This document shows positions 18,763 to 27,256 of a stretch of DNA of 64,000 bases, piece after piece. The stretch covers positions 30,318 to 94,317 of the forward strand of contig CAJFTS010000012.1 in the NCBI GenBank assembly GCA_904420015.1, in the 5' to 3' direction. Source of the DNA: an uncultured Clostridia bacterium (GTDB lineage: Bacteria; Bacillota; Clostridia; Oscillospirales; Acutalibacteraceae). The notes beneath the pieces were generated by a model, which worked only from the letters and a program-made list of their open reading frames with translations, had not been told where the DNA came from and ran no database searches. The position numbers and the translations under genes are program-made. Each line of letters opens with the position of its first letter. The stretch's first letter is position 1.

Positions 18763-21700
18763 GACCGGACAAGATTGTCATGCAGTGCTTCGGCGCTTAT
18801 CTGAGCCGCAGCGAGGTGGATTTTTCCCGGCTGGCCGGGGCCTCTCTCTTTTTGATCTGCGGCCCAACCGGCAGCGGAAAGACCACCTTGCTCGACGCCA
18901 TGAGCTGCGCCTTATACGGACGGGCGACCGGCGCGCTGCGAAAGGACTGGAAGGAGCTTCGCAGCACCGGTGCGCCCCAGGACACGCCCACCGTGGTGGA
19001 ATTCGTGTTTTCCTTGGGAGATAAACGATACCGGTTTTTGCGTACCTTCAGCGAACGGGTGGTCAAAAAACGAGCGGGCGGCACAGAGCTTAAGCAGGAG
19101 AGCACGGCCGAGTGCTTTTTCTATGAGGCCGACGGCTGGCGGCTGCTTTGCACCGGGCTGGAGGTGGCCCAGAAGGCAAAGGAGCTGTTGGGCTTTACCT
19201 ATGAGCAGTTTTCCCAGGTGATTGTGCTGCCGCAGGGGGAATTCCGCAAGCTGCTCACCGCGTCCTCCAGCGAAAAGGAGGGAATACTGGAGGTCCTCTT
19301 CGCCACTGGCAGGTGGAAGCGGCTTGCCGAGCGGGCGGCCCGCCATGCCGCCGGACTGCGGGATAGGCAGAAGGAATTGACCGCGCAGTTAGGGCCGCTT
19401 CTGGCGGCGGGCCAGGCAAAGGATATCCCCGAGCTGCTCGCCAGGTTCGATGCGTGCCGGGAGGAATACCAAGCCGCCAGGAAGCAGGCGGCGGTTTTGG
19501 AGGAGAAGCTGGCCGAGGCTAACGCAGCGCTGCAGGAGGCCACGCGGCAGAAGGAGCGGTTTGACCGCAAAAGGGCGGCGGAGGAAAAGGAAAAGCAGCT
19601 TCTCATGCAGGCCCCCCGGATAAAGCGGCTGCGCGAGCGGTATGACTACGGCGTGAAGCTCAAGGGGACGGCGCCCTACTGGCGGATGTGGCAGACGGCC
19701 CGGACGCGCAGGGAAGAGTCCCAGCGGGAGGCGGAGGAGAGCCGCAGGCGGGAAGCCGCAGCGGCGCATGCCTGCCGCCAGGCGGAGGAAGCGGCCGAGG
19801 GGATTGCGGCTTTGCAGGAGGAGACGCAGGAGGAAAGCCGCCGCCTGGCTGAGTTGCAGCGGGCGCTGGAGGACGCGAAGCGTCTTGCCGGGGCGAGGGC
19901 GGCGAAAGAGGCGGCCGCCCTGGCCGCAGACCAGGCAAAAGAGCGGGAGCAGGAGGCGGCCGCCCGGACGGCGGTTTTGCAGGGCCGAATCGAGAAGGGC
20001 GAAGCCTACCTGCGCGAGCAGTTTGAGACCCATCTTTCCAGGCTGCCGGAGTTTTCGCTGCAGGTGCAGACGCTTATGGGCGCCAAGGAGGCCCTTGCCG
20101 CCATGCAGGAGGCCCAGCGGGCGGAACGGCAGGCGTTTGCCGCGCAGCTGGCGGCCCGCAAAGAGACGGTGGACGCCCAGCGTATCTTTGCGCACAAACG
20201 GGAAAAGGTAATACAGATGGAGGCGGCGTCCCGGGCGGACGCGGCTTATCTGCTGGCCGGCCTGCTCAAAGAGGAGGAGCCCTGCCCGGTATGCGGCTCG
20301 CGGCATCATCCGCATCCCGCCCGGCCGGCGGGGCATGCACCGGCGCCCCAGGAGCTGCAGCAGGCCCGGGAGCAGGAGGAGGCGGCGAAGGCGGCCTATG
20401 AAGCGGCGGGACAGGAGCTGCACCGCCGGGAGACGGCCTATGAAGCAGCCGGGCAGGCGCTGGCCCGGGCGACGGAGGGCTTTGCCCGGTATGAGATGCA
20501 GCCGGAGCAGATCGACCCGGCACTGCAACAGGCGCAGGAGCGGCTCTCCTTCGCCCGGAAGGCGCAGCGGGAACGGCCCAAGTACGAAGCGGCGCTGCAA
20601 AGCCTGCGCAGGTCCCTTCCCAAGGCGAAGGAAGAGGAGGAGGCCTGCCGCCGGGAGACGCGGCAGGCCGAGGTGGATGCCGCTAAGGCCCAGGCGAGCG
20701 TACAGGAGCTGCAGCAAGCGCTGACGGGAAAAGAAACCGATGCCTACAAGCTGGGCGGATCCATTGAAAGGCTGACCGAGCGGGTCAAAGAGAAAAAAGA
20801 GAGGATGGAGCGTCTGCAGGAGGCGCTTAGCCAGGCCAGGTCCCGGCTGGCCGGGGCGAAAGAGAGGGCCGCGGCGGCGGGGCAGGCGGAGGAAAAGGCG
20901 GCAAGGCAGCTGGAAGCCGCCTTGTTAGACTACCGCAGCCAGTGCGAAGCCGCCGGGCTGCCGGTGGGAGAGGACCCGGTTTCCCAGACGGAATTGCTCG
21001 AGGGCTTGCCCCGGATGGAGCGGGAGATTTCCAGCTATGAAAAGGAGCGGGCGGCGGTCAGGGAAACGATTGAGCAGCTTTCCGAGCAGCTCAAGGGCCT
21101 TAATGCGCCCGATCTCGCCGGCAAAACGGCGGGGCGGGACGCCCTTTCCCGGGAAAAGGCACAGCGGGACGAAGCCCTTGGCCGGCTGCGGGAGCGGGAG
21201 GGAACGCTCAAGCAGGCGTGCGGCCGGGCACAGGCTCTCGCGAAAGCCCAGGAAGAGCTGGAGGAGCAATACCGCACCGCCGGCGCCCTTTCGGACCTCC
21301 TCAGCGGGAAAAACCCCCGCAAGACCCCCATTCACCAGTTTGTGCTTGGCATCATGCTCGACGATATCGTCAGCGCCGCCAACCAGTATCTGCTCCATCT
21401 CAGCCGGGGTCAATACAGCCTTGTGCGGATGGATAAGCAGGGAGGACAGGGCTACCGGGGGCTGGATTTGTATGTCCTAGACGGCTACCGGGGCGGGGAG
21501 CGAAGCGTCAACACCCTGTCGGGAGGGGAGCTGTTTTTGGCCTCGCTGGCGTTGGCCTTTGGGCTGGCGGACACGGTGCAGAGCTATGCGGGCGGCATCC
21601 GGCTCGACTCGGTCTTTATTGACGAGGGCTTCGGCACCCTGGATGCCCAAACGCTTGAATGCGTGATGCGCGCCCTGTCCGAGCTGCAGGCGGGAGGGCG

Positions 21701-21809
21701 GCTTATCGGCATCATCTCCCATGTGCAGGAGCTGCGGGAGCGGATTGCGGCGAAAATCGAGGTATCCCCTGACCCGCGGGGAGGCAGCCGGGTGGAACTG
21801 GTCTGCTGA
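18759..21809 (+). CDS. sbcC: Exonuclease SbcCD subunit C (SMC-like ATPase)
   Basis: 1016-residue Rad50-like ATPase. Seen: the N-terminal Walker A GPTGSGKTT near residue 36, two very long Arg/Glu/Ala/Gln-rich coiled-coil arms, a central zinc hook CPVCGS near residue 507, then the C-terminal signature motif LSGGELFLASLALA and Walker B region DSVFIDEGFGTLD. It couples ATP hydrolysis to DNA tethering and SbcD nuclease activity. The ATG at 18759 overlaps the sbcD stop. Both orders (D then C) are standard in Firmicutes. Confidence 0.96.
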   Translation: MRPDKIVMQCFGAYLSRSEVDFSRLAGASLFLICGPTGSGKTTLLDAMSCALYGRATGALRKDWKELRSTGAPQDTPTVVEFVFSLGDKRYRFLRTFSERVVKKRAGGTELKQESTAECFFYEADGWRLLCTGLEVAQKAKELLGFTYEQFSQVIVLPQGEFRKLLTASSSEKEGILEVLFATGRWKRLAERAARHAAGLRDRQKELTAQLGPLLAAGQAKDIPELLARFDACREEYQAARKQAAVLEEKLAEANAALQEATRQKERFDRKRAAEEKEKQLLMQAPRIKRLRERYDYGVKLKGTAPYWRMWQTARTRREESQREAEESRRREAAAAHACRQAEEAAEGIAALQEETQEESRRLAELQRALEDAKRLAGARAAKEAAALAADQAKEREQEAAARTAVLQGRIEKGEAYLREQFETHLSRLPEFSLQVQTLMGAKEALAAMQEAQRAERQAFAAQLAARKETVDAQRIFAHKREKVIQMEAASRADAAYLLAGLLKEEEPCPVCGSRHHPHPARPAGHAPAPQELQQAREQEEAAKAAYEAAGQELHRRETAYEAAGQALARATEGFARYEMQPEQIDPALQQAQERLSFARKAQRERPKYEAALQSLRRSLPKAKEEEEACRRETRQAEVDAAKAQASVQELQQALTGKETDAYKLGGSIERLTERVKEKKERMERLQEALSQARSRLAGAKERAAAAGQAEEKAARQLEAALLDYRSQCEAAGLPVGEDPVSQTELLEGLPRMEREISSYEKERAAVRETIEQLSEQLKGLNAPDLAGKTAGRDALSREKAQRDEALGRLREREGTLKQACGRAQALAKAQEELEEQYRTAGALSDLLSGKNPRKTPIHQFVLGIMLDDIVSAANQYLLHLSRGQYSLVRMDKQGGQGYRGLDLYVLDGYRGGERSVNTLSGGELFLASLALAFGLADTVQSYAGGIRLDSVFIDEGFGTLDAQTLECVMRALSELQAGGRLIGIISHVQELRERIAAKIEVSPDPRGGSRVELVC

Positions 21810-21844
21810 CCGGCGAGCGCATCAGGTAAAAGGAGGAGCAGAAG

Positions 21845-22795
21845 GTGGCATACGAAAAGACGGCGGGATTTTTTGAAAGCGCCAATGGAATCGATCGGGT
21901 GGCTTACTATATTTACACCCCCAAGGAGACGCCTTGGGCGATTTTGCAGCTGTCCCACGGGATGTGCGAGTACATCCAGAGGTACGAGCAGGTTCCCTTT
22001 CTCGACGTGCTGACCGGGGCGGGGGTACTCGTCTGCGGCAACGACCACCTGGGTCATGGAAGCACGGCTCCTACAAGGGAGGATCTGGGCTATTTCGACC
22101 AGAAGGACGGCTGGCGGACGCTGCCGGAGGACCTGCATCGGATGACCGCGCTCATCCGCGGGCGGTATCCCGGCCTGCCGCTTTTCCTGCTCGGGCACAG
22201 CATGGGCTCCTTTGCCGCGCGGGCGTACCTGAGCCGGTATGGGGAGGAGCTGACCGGCGCCATTCTGGTGGGCACCAGCGGGGGGCAACCGCTGGCGGGC
22301 GTTGGAATGGCGCTGGCAAGGCTTATCGGCGTATGCAAAGGGGAGCGGTACCGCAGCCGGCTGATAAACGGCATGGCCTTCGGGCTTTATAACCGCAGAT
22401 ATAAAACCCGCCGCTCCTCCTTCGACTGGCTTACCCGCGAAAATGAGGTTGTGGACCGGTATGTGAAGGATCCTTACTGCCATTTTCTGTTTACCATCAA
22501 CGGGTTTTACAACCTCTTTCACCTGCTTAAAACCGTATCGGGCAAAGATTGGGCCGAGAGCGTCCCCAAGGACCTGCCCATCCTCCTGCTCAGCGGGGAT
22601 ATGGACCCGGTGGGCCAATTCGGCAAGGGGGTCGAAAAGGTGGCGAGACGGCTGAAAGAGGCCGGGGTCAGGCAGGTAAGCTGCAAGCTTTACAAGGATG
22701 CGCGGCATGAGATCATCAACGAGACCAATCGGGACGAGGTCTATCGGGATCTTTTACAGTTCCTAAAAGCAAAGGGAAAAGGGGAAACGGTATGA
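21845..22795 (+). CDS. Alpha/beta hydrolase (monoacylglycerol lipase/lysophospholipase-like)
   Basis: 316-residue serine hydrolase of the Hydrolase_4 (serine aminopeptidase S33-like) group. Seen: a HGM motif (LSHGMCEYIQRY) for the oxyanion hole, the nucleophile elbow GHSMGSFAARAY near residue 120, the acid in LSGDMDPVG and the His in ARHEII. It likely cleaves a monoglyceride or lysophospholipid. The GTG start at 21845 has AAAGGAGGAG upstream. The end overlaps tyrA (ATGA). Confidence 0.88.
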   Translation: MAYEKTAGFFESANGIDRVAYYIYTPKETPWAILQLSHGMCEYIQRYEQVPFLDVLTGAGVLVCGNDHLGHGSTAPTREDLGYFDQKDGWRTLPEDLHRMTALIRGRYPGLPLFLLGHSMGSFAARAYLSRYGEELTGAILVGTSGGQPLAGVGMALARLIGVCKGERYRSRLINGMAFGLYNRRYKTRRSSFDWLTRENEVVDRYVKDPYCHFLFTINGFYNLFHLLKTVSGKDWAESVPKDLPILLLSGDMDPVGQFGKGVEKVARRLKEAGVRQVSCKLYKDARHEIINETNRDEVYRDLLQFLKAKGKGETV

Positions 22796-23634
22796 ACATT
22801 GCGGTAGTGGGGCTGGGGCTGATCGGCGGTTCCCTATGCAAGGCGATCAAGCACCGCACCAAGCATCTGTGCCTTGGCCTGGATCAAAGCGAAGAGACCA
22901 TCCGCGCCGCCCTCAACCAGGGGGCCATCGACCGGGAGATTGGGCCGGACGGCCTTAAGGAAGCGGACATGACCTTTGTCTGCCTGCACCCGCAGCAGAG
23001 CATTGATTTCCTATTGCAAAACCGGGACTGCTTTCGTCCGGGCAGCATTGTGGCGGACGTATGCGGCGTCAAAAAGGCGGTGGTGGATCAAGTGACCCTG
23101 CCTTTGCGGGAACGGGGCGTCGCTTTTGTGGGGACCCATCCCATGGCGGGAAGGGAGTTTTCCGGCTTTGCCTATTCCCTCGACAGCCTGTTCGACCGGG
23201 CCAGCTTCATCATCACCCCTTCGGCGGGGACTCCCGGCTGTGCCATCGAGGCGGTGGAGGCCCTTGCCAAGGACATCGGCTTTGCCAGAATTGTACTTAC
23301 CACCCCGCTGGAACACGACCGGATCATTGCGTTTACCTCCCAGCTGGCCCATGTGGTGTCCAGCGCTTACATCAAAAGCCCCTCGCTAAAGAAGCAGGGC
23401 GGTTTTACCGGCGGCAGCTTTCAAGATCTGACCCGGGTGGCCAAGCTCAACGAAGAGATGTGGACCACCCTGTTCCTTCTGAACCAGGGGCCGCTGGTCG
23501 AGGAGATCGACTGCATTTTAGCGAGGCTCGCCGAATACCGGGAGGCGATTGCGGCGGGAGACGCCGACCGTTTGTGTGCGCTGCTGCGGGAAGGAAGGAT
23601 CTTAAAGGAAGAAAGCCTGAGGGAAACCGAATAA
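22792..23634 (+). CDS. tyrA: Prephenate dehydrogenase
   Basis: 280-residue enzyme of tyrosine biosynthesis that oxidatively decarboxylates prephenate to 4-hydroxyphenylpyruvate. Seen: N-terminal Rossmann GLGLIGGSL, the conserved GTHPMAGRE motif with its catalytic-type His, and the all-helical C-terminal domain with FTSQLAHVVSSAY and GGSFQDLTRVA. There is no fused chorismate mutase or ACT domain, so it is the minimal form. Coupled by ATGA to the upstream hydrolase and followed by two terminators. Confidence 0.94.
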   Translation: MNIAVVGLGLIGGSLCKAIKHRTKHLCLGLDQSEETIRAALNQGAIDREIGPDGLKEADMTFVCLHPQQSIDFLLQNRDCFRPGSIVADVCGVKKAVVDQVTLPLRERGVAFVGTHPMAGREFSGFAYSLDSLFDRASFIITPSAGTPGCAIEAVEALAKDIGFARIVLTTPLEHDRIIAFTSQLAHVVSSAYIKSPSLKKQGGFTGGSFQDLTRVAKLNEEMWTTLFLLNQGPLVEEIDCILARLAEYREAIAAGDADRLCALLREGRILKEESLRETE

Positions 23635-23643
23635 GACAGCAAG

Positions 23644-23668
23644 GCCGCGTGAGGATCACGCGGCTTTT
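23644..23668 (+). terminator. Intrinsic terminator of tyrA
   Basis: GCCGCGTG / CACGCGGC (23644-23651 with 23657-23664) followed by TTTTCC. Confidence 0.75.
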
Positions 23669-23704
23669 CCTTTGCAGCGGCGGATTTTAACGCCGGTATC
23701 AAGT

Positions 23705-23759
23705 AAAAAAGGGAAGGGGAAGCGCCTGTTTGGAAAGGCCGCTTCCCCTTCCTTTTTTT
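23705..23759 (+). terminator. Second, long bidirectional terminator after tyrA
   Basis: A nearly perfect 20-base stem (23705-23724 with 23740-23759) ending in seven T residues. It insulates the metal-resistance unit from tyrA. Confidence 0.85.
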
Positions 23760-23831
23760 GTTGGAATCCCATCCGGGCTTAAGAGGATGAGAATCCGGAC
23801 AAGCATTTATGAAAAAAAGGAGAGCAACCGC

Positions 23832-23860
23832 TTGACAACGGCGAATCGGGTTGCTATAAT
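23832..23860 (+). promoter_or_regulatory. Near-consensus sigma-A promoter of the metal-efflux unit
   Basis: TTGACA (23832-23837), 17-base spacer and TATAAT (23855-23860). Both hexamers are exact consensus. Confidence 0.9.
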
Positions 23861-23872
23861 ACAATCAAACAG

Positions 23873-23888
23873 ATGAACAAATGCTCAT
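23873..23888 (+). promoter_or_regulatory. Probable ArsR/SmtB-type operator
   Basis: The sequence ATGAACAAATGCTCAT lies 12 bases past the -10 and closely resembles the imperfect TGAAca...TTCA dyads bound by CzrA/SmtB-type zinc repressors. Its position over the start of transcription fits repression. Confidence 0.65.
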
Positions 23889-23907
23889 ATGAATGGAGGA
23901 TAAAAAT

Positions 23908-24273
23908 ATGAAGGACGGTTCCCAATCCAATTCGCAGCCGGCGGCCCTTTCCCATGACGAGATGATCGCCCAGGTCCAGGACCAGATGCCCGATGAGGAA
24001 ACCCTTTATGATTTGGCGGAGCTGTTTAAGGTATTCGGAGATACCACCCGGGTGCGGATCATGTGCGCGCTGTTTGAACAGGAGCTGAGTGTGACGGATA
24101 TCGCCGAGCTCCTGGGAATGGGGCAGTCGGCCATCTCCCATCAGCTGCGGCTGCTGCGGTCGGCCCGTTTGGTGCGTTCCCGCCGGGACGGGAAGATGGC
24201 CTACTATTCTTTGGATGACGAGCATGTACGGGAAATCTTCGACAAGGGTTTGGCCCATATCGAGGAACGCTGA
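23908..24273 (+). CDS. ArsR/SmtB family metal-sensing repressor (zinc type)
   Basis: 121-residue winged-helix repressor. Seen: the HTH with SVTDIAELLGMGQSAISHQLRLLRS, the wing RRDGKMAYYSL, and a C-terminal helix containing DxH-x10-HxxE (Asp, His, His, Glu) that matches the alpha-5 zinc site of SmtB/CzrA exactly. The CxC alpha-3N site of CadC is absent. This predicts Zn(II) (possibly Co) sensing and derepression of the downstream exporter. The ATG at 23908 has GGAGGA 7 bases upstream; that site overlaps the in-frame ATG at 23893. Confidence 0.93.
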   Translation: MKDGSQSNSQPAALSHDEMIAQVQDQMPDEETLYDLAELFKVFGDTTRVRIMCALFEQELSVTDIAELLGMGQSAISHQLRLLRSARLVRSRRDGKMAYYSLDDEHVREIFDKGLAHIEER

Positions 24274-24322
24274 ATCGGCTTTTCTTTTTCTAACATATGA
24301 CTTTAGAAAAGGGGTAAGAGTT

Positions 24323-26404
24323 ATGGTACGCAAGAAATATGAGGTACACAATCTCGACTGCGCCCACTGTGCGGCGAAGATCGAACATGCGGTAGCGCAG
24401 CTGCAGGGGGTGGGCAGCTCCAATTTGGATTTCGTCACCCGTTCCTTTGTGGTGACGGTGGACGAGGAGCATGCGCCCAGCCTGCAACAAAACATTGAAA
24501 AGATTATTGCGAAAATGGAACCGGACGCAAAGCTGGTGGTCCCGCAGGAGCAGGAAAAGGGACAGCCGCGCGAAGGCGGTTGGGTCAAATACCTGTTGCT
24601 GGGGCTGGCGGCGGCCTTCTTTGCGGCGGGCCTGATCTGCTCCTATGCGGGGGTGCCTACCCTGGTCTACGCCCTGCTTTTTGCGGCGGCAACCCTTTTG
24701 GGCGGCTATGAGACGCTGCTCAAGGGGCTCAACAGCCTGGTTCATTTGCAGGTAGACGAAAACCTGCTCATGACCATCGCGGTGGTGGCGGCCTTTGCGC
24801 TGGGCGATTACCCGGAGGCGGCCGGGGTTGCGCTCTTGTTCTGTGTCGGGGAGATGTTTGAGGACCGGGCGGTGGACCGCTCCCGGAAGGACATCGAGGC
24901 CCTTGCCCAGATCCAGCCTACCGAGGCGGCCAGATATCTGCCCGACGGTTCCACCAAGGTGGTGCCTGCCGAGGCGGTACAGGTGGACGAGGTCATCGCG
25001 GTGCGCCCCTTTGAGCGGGTGCCTCTGGACGGCGTAGTGCTGGAGGGGCATTCGAATGTGAATACGGCGGCGCTGACCGGCGAGAGCGTACCGCTTGAGG
25101 CGATGAAGGGAACCCAGCTACTTTCCGGCATGGTAAACGGCGAGGCGCTTTTAAAGGTGAAGGTAACCAACCGGTTTGAGGATTCCGCCGCGTCGCGCAT
25201 CATCGCCATGGTGCAGGACGCCGCATCCCGCAAGGGGAAATCGGAGCGGTTTATCACCCGGTTTGCCCGGGTGTATACCCCGGTAGTGGTGGCGGCGGCC
25301 GTCCTGCTGGCGGTGCTGCCTCCCCTGTTCGGGATGGGGGAATTCACCGAATGGCTCCAGCGGGCGCTGGTATTCTTGGTGGCCTCCTGCCCTTGCGCGC
25401 TGGTGATATCCGTGCCGCTGGGCTTCTTCTCAGGCATCGGCGCCGCGTCGAAAAAGGGCGTGCTGGTCAAGGGCGGCAAATATGTCGAGCTGCTTTCCAA
25501 GGCGGATGCGGCGGTCTTTGATAAGACGGGCACCATTACCACCGGCCAGCTGCAGGTGACCGAGGCGGTTTCGTTCGACAGCACCTATGACAAAGAGGAG
25601 CTGCTCCGGCTGGCGGCCGCCGCCGAGCGGTATTCCAGCCATCCCATCGCCCAGGCCATCTGCCGGGCGGCGGGGGAAAACAGCCTCAAAGGGGAAGCCT
25701 ACGAGGAGCATCCCGGCTACGGGGTAGAGGCGAACGTGGACGGAAAGCGGATCATGGTGGGTGCGCAACGAATGCTCGCCAAGTTTGCAATCAAGGGCGA
25801 GGGACTGCCGCAGGCTTCGGTGTATGTAGCGGTGGACGGAGAGGTGAAGGGCGCCATCCAGGTGCGCGACACCCTGCGTACCGATGTGACCGGCATGATT
25901 AAGGCGCTGGAGGAAGAGGGGATCGGCCGGCTGGTCATGCTCACCGGCGACGGAGAGCAGGTGGCGAAGGAAATCGCCGCCCAGGCGGGAATCCGCGAGT
26001 TCCACGCGGGGCTGCTTCCCCAGGATAAGGTGCGGCTGATGGAGGAAATCCGAAGCCAGTCGGGAAAGACGGTATTCGTCGGCGACGGCATCAACGACGC
26101 GCCGGTTCTGGCGGCGGCCGATGTGGGGGTAGCCATGGGGCTGGGATCGGATGCGGCCATTGAGGCGGCGGACGTGGTGCTGGTGGAAAACAAGCCCTCC
26201 CGTTTGGCGGACGCCGTCCGTCTGTTTCGAAAGGTAATGCGGGTGGTGCGCTTCAACATCGTTTTCGCTTTGGCGGTCAAGGCGGCGGTTTTGGTGCTGG
26301 CGGCCTTCGGCCTGGCGCCTATGTGGCTGGCGGTGCTAGCGGACACCGGCGTGGCGCTTCTGGCGGTGCTTAATTCCGCACGGCTTTTAAAGAGTAGGAT
26401 GTAA
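24323..26404 (+). CDS. Heavy-metal P-type ATPase (Zn/Cd/Pb exporter, ZntA-like)
   Basis: 693-residue P1B ATPase that pumps divalent metal out of the cell. Seen: one N-terminal heavy-metal-associated domain with CAHC, transmembrane pairs, the TGES actuator loop, the metal-site CPC motif, the phosphorylation site DKTGT, the HP dipeptide (SHPIAQAI), GDGINDAPVL, and in the last helices a conserved Lys (ALAVKAAV) and Asp (LADTGVALL) that mark the P1B-2 subgroup selective for Zn, Cd and Pb. Co-transcribed with the zinc-type repressor just upstream and ended by a very strong terminator. Confidence 0.95.
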   Translation: MVRKKYEVHNLDCAHCAAKIEHAVAQLQGVGSSNLDFVTRSFVVTVDEEHAPSLQQNIEKIIAKMEPDAKLVVPQEQEKGQPREGGWVKYLLLGLAAAFFAAGLICSYAGVPTLVYALLFAAATLLGGYETLLKGLNSLVHLQVDENLLMTIAVVAAFALGDYPEAAGVALLFCVGEMFEDRAVDRSRKDIEALAQIQPTEAARYLPDGSTKVVPAEAVQVDEVIAVRPFERVPLDGVVLEGHSNVNTAALTGESVPLEAMKGTQLLSGMVNGEALLKVKVTNRFEDSAASRIIAMVQDAASRKGKSERFITRFARVYTPVVVAAAVLLAVLPPLFGMGEFTEWLQRALVFLVASCPCALVISVPLGFFSGIGAASKKGVLVKGGKYVELLSKADAAVFDKTGTITTGQLQVTEAVSFDSTYDKEELLRLAAAAERYSSHPIAQAICRAAGENSLKGEAYEEHPGYGVEANVDGKRIMVGAQRMLAKFAIKGEGLPQASVYVAVDGEVKGAIQVRDTLRTDVTGMIKALEEEGIGRLVMLTGDGEQVAKEIAAQAGIREFHAGLLPQDKVRLMEEIRSQSGKTVFVGDGINDAPVLAAADVGVAMGLGSDAAIEAADVVLVENKPSRLADAVRLFRKVMRVVRFNIVFALAVKAAVLVLAAFGLAPMWLAVLADTGVALLAVLNSARLLKSRM

Positions 26405-26445
26405 GGGCGCGCGTTTGCGGCCGAAAGCCGGATATAAATAAAGGA

Positions 26446-26484
26446 GCCTGCCGGGCAGCGTATGCTGCCCGGCAGGCTTTTTTT
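26446..26484 (+). terminator. Strong intrinsic terminator of the metal-efflux unit
   Basis: Perfect 14-bp stem (26446-26459 with 26464-26477), four-base loop and seven T residues. Confidence 0.95.
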
Positions 26485-26535
26485 GCAGCGAACGAGGTGG
26501 GCTTGCCTCGTTTTAGCCCCAGCCGGGTGACGTTC

Positions 26536-26877
26536 CTATAGATAAAAGATCAGGATCCCCACTAAAATCAGGCAGTTGCCCACCACCTTGCGCACCGTAA
26601 GCTTCTCTTTGAGGAGCCACCAGCTTAAAAGCATCACCAGAATATAGCCCAGCGACTCGATGATCGGCCCGTTCTTGTAATCCATCCCGGAAAAGGCAAA
26701 AACGGTCAGCAGGGTGGATACCACCATCATTGAATACCCGGCGATCACATGAACATTGAGGTATTCTTTCAGAAAGGAGCCGTGCTCCTTCTGGGCGCTT
26801 TTCTTGAGAAGGATCTGGGAAAAGGAGGCCACCGTCACCGAGGCGAAGAGCAGCAGCCAGGAAAGATTAAGCGTCAT
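26536..26877 (-). CDS. Small EamA/SMR-like membrane protein (half-transporter A)
   Basis: 113-residue protein with four predicted transmembrane helices and a charged loop (KKSAQKEHGSF) after the first. The LGYILVMLLSWWLLKEKLT segment is the conserved EamA/SMR half-repeat pattern. Its size and pairing with an equally small neighbour resemble ArnE/ArnF, the two-subunit flippase for undecaprenyl-phosphate-aminoarabinose. Its start lies inside the upstream gene (11-base overlap), so the two are surely co-translated. Flippase function is inference from pairing and context; a multidrug exporter is the alternative. Confidence 0.8.
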   Translation of the reverse strand: MTLNLSWLLLFASVTVASFSQILLKKSAQKEHGSFLKEYLNVHVIAGYSMMVVSTLLTVFAFSGMDYKNGPIIESLGYILVMLLSWWLLKEKLTVRKVVGNCLILVGILIFYL

Positions 26878-27256
26878 CGGAATTCACCACCATCGTTCCT
26901 GCGATGACCACCGCCACGCCGACGGCGTTTTGGATGGTCACCGATTCCTGAAAAAAGAGCACCGCCCACAGCATGGACCAGAGCAGCGCGATGGACCGGT
27001 TGGCGTAGGCTACCGACAGGTCGAACCGCTTGATGATCTGCTGCCAAAGCAGGGCGTATCCCCCCAAAATGACGATTTCCAGCCCATAAAACCCGATAAA
27101 ACCGGGGGTAAGAAACCCGTATCCGGAGGCAAATTTTGCCGCCACCGTCGAAAGGGTGTAGATCATCACCACCAATTGCAGCAGCAGGATGCTTTTGATG
27201 GTAACCTTGGTATGCTTGGACGCCTTCCCTTGTTCCTTTGTATGGATGTGTTTCAT
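26867..27256 (-). CDS. Small EamA/SMR-like membrane protein (half-transporter B)
   Basis: 129-residue protein: a basic N-terminal stretch (about 20 residues) and four predicted transmembrane helices. The block YANRSIALLWSMLWAVLFFQESVT is typical of the EamA/SMR superfamily. It differs clearly from the adjacent half-transporter, consistent with a heterodimer such as ArnE/ArnF. The start overlaps the ATP-grasp stop (ATGA) and the end overlaps the next gene, so all three are tightly coupled. Confidence 0.8.
   Translation of the reverse strand: MKHIHTKEQGKASKHTKVTIKSILLLQLVVMIYTLSTVAAKFASGYGFLTPGFIGFYGLEIVILGGYALLWQQIIKRFDLSVAYANRSIALLWSMLWAVLFFQESVTIQNAVGVAVVIAGTMVVNSDDA

Noticed and set aside
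19389..20717. A 442-codon Leu/Arg-rich frame opposite the sbcC coiled coil
   Set aside because: Typical mirror of Ala/Glu/Arg-rich coiled-coil codons.
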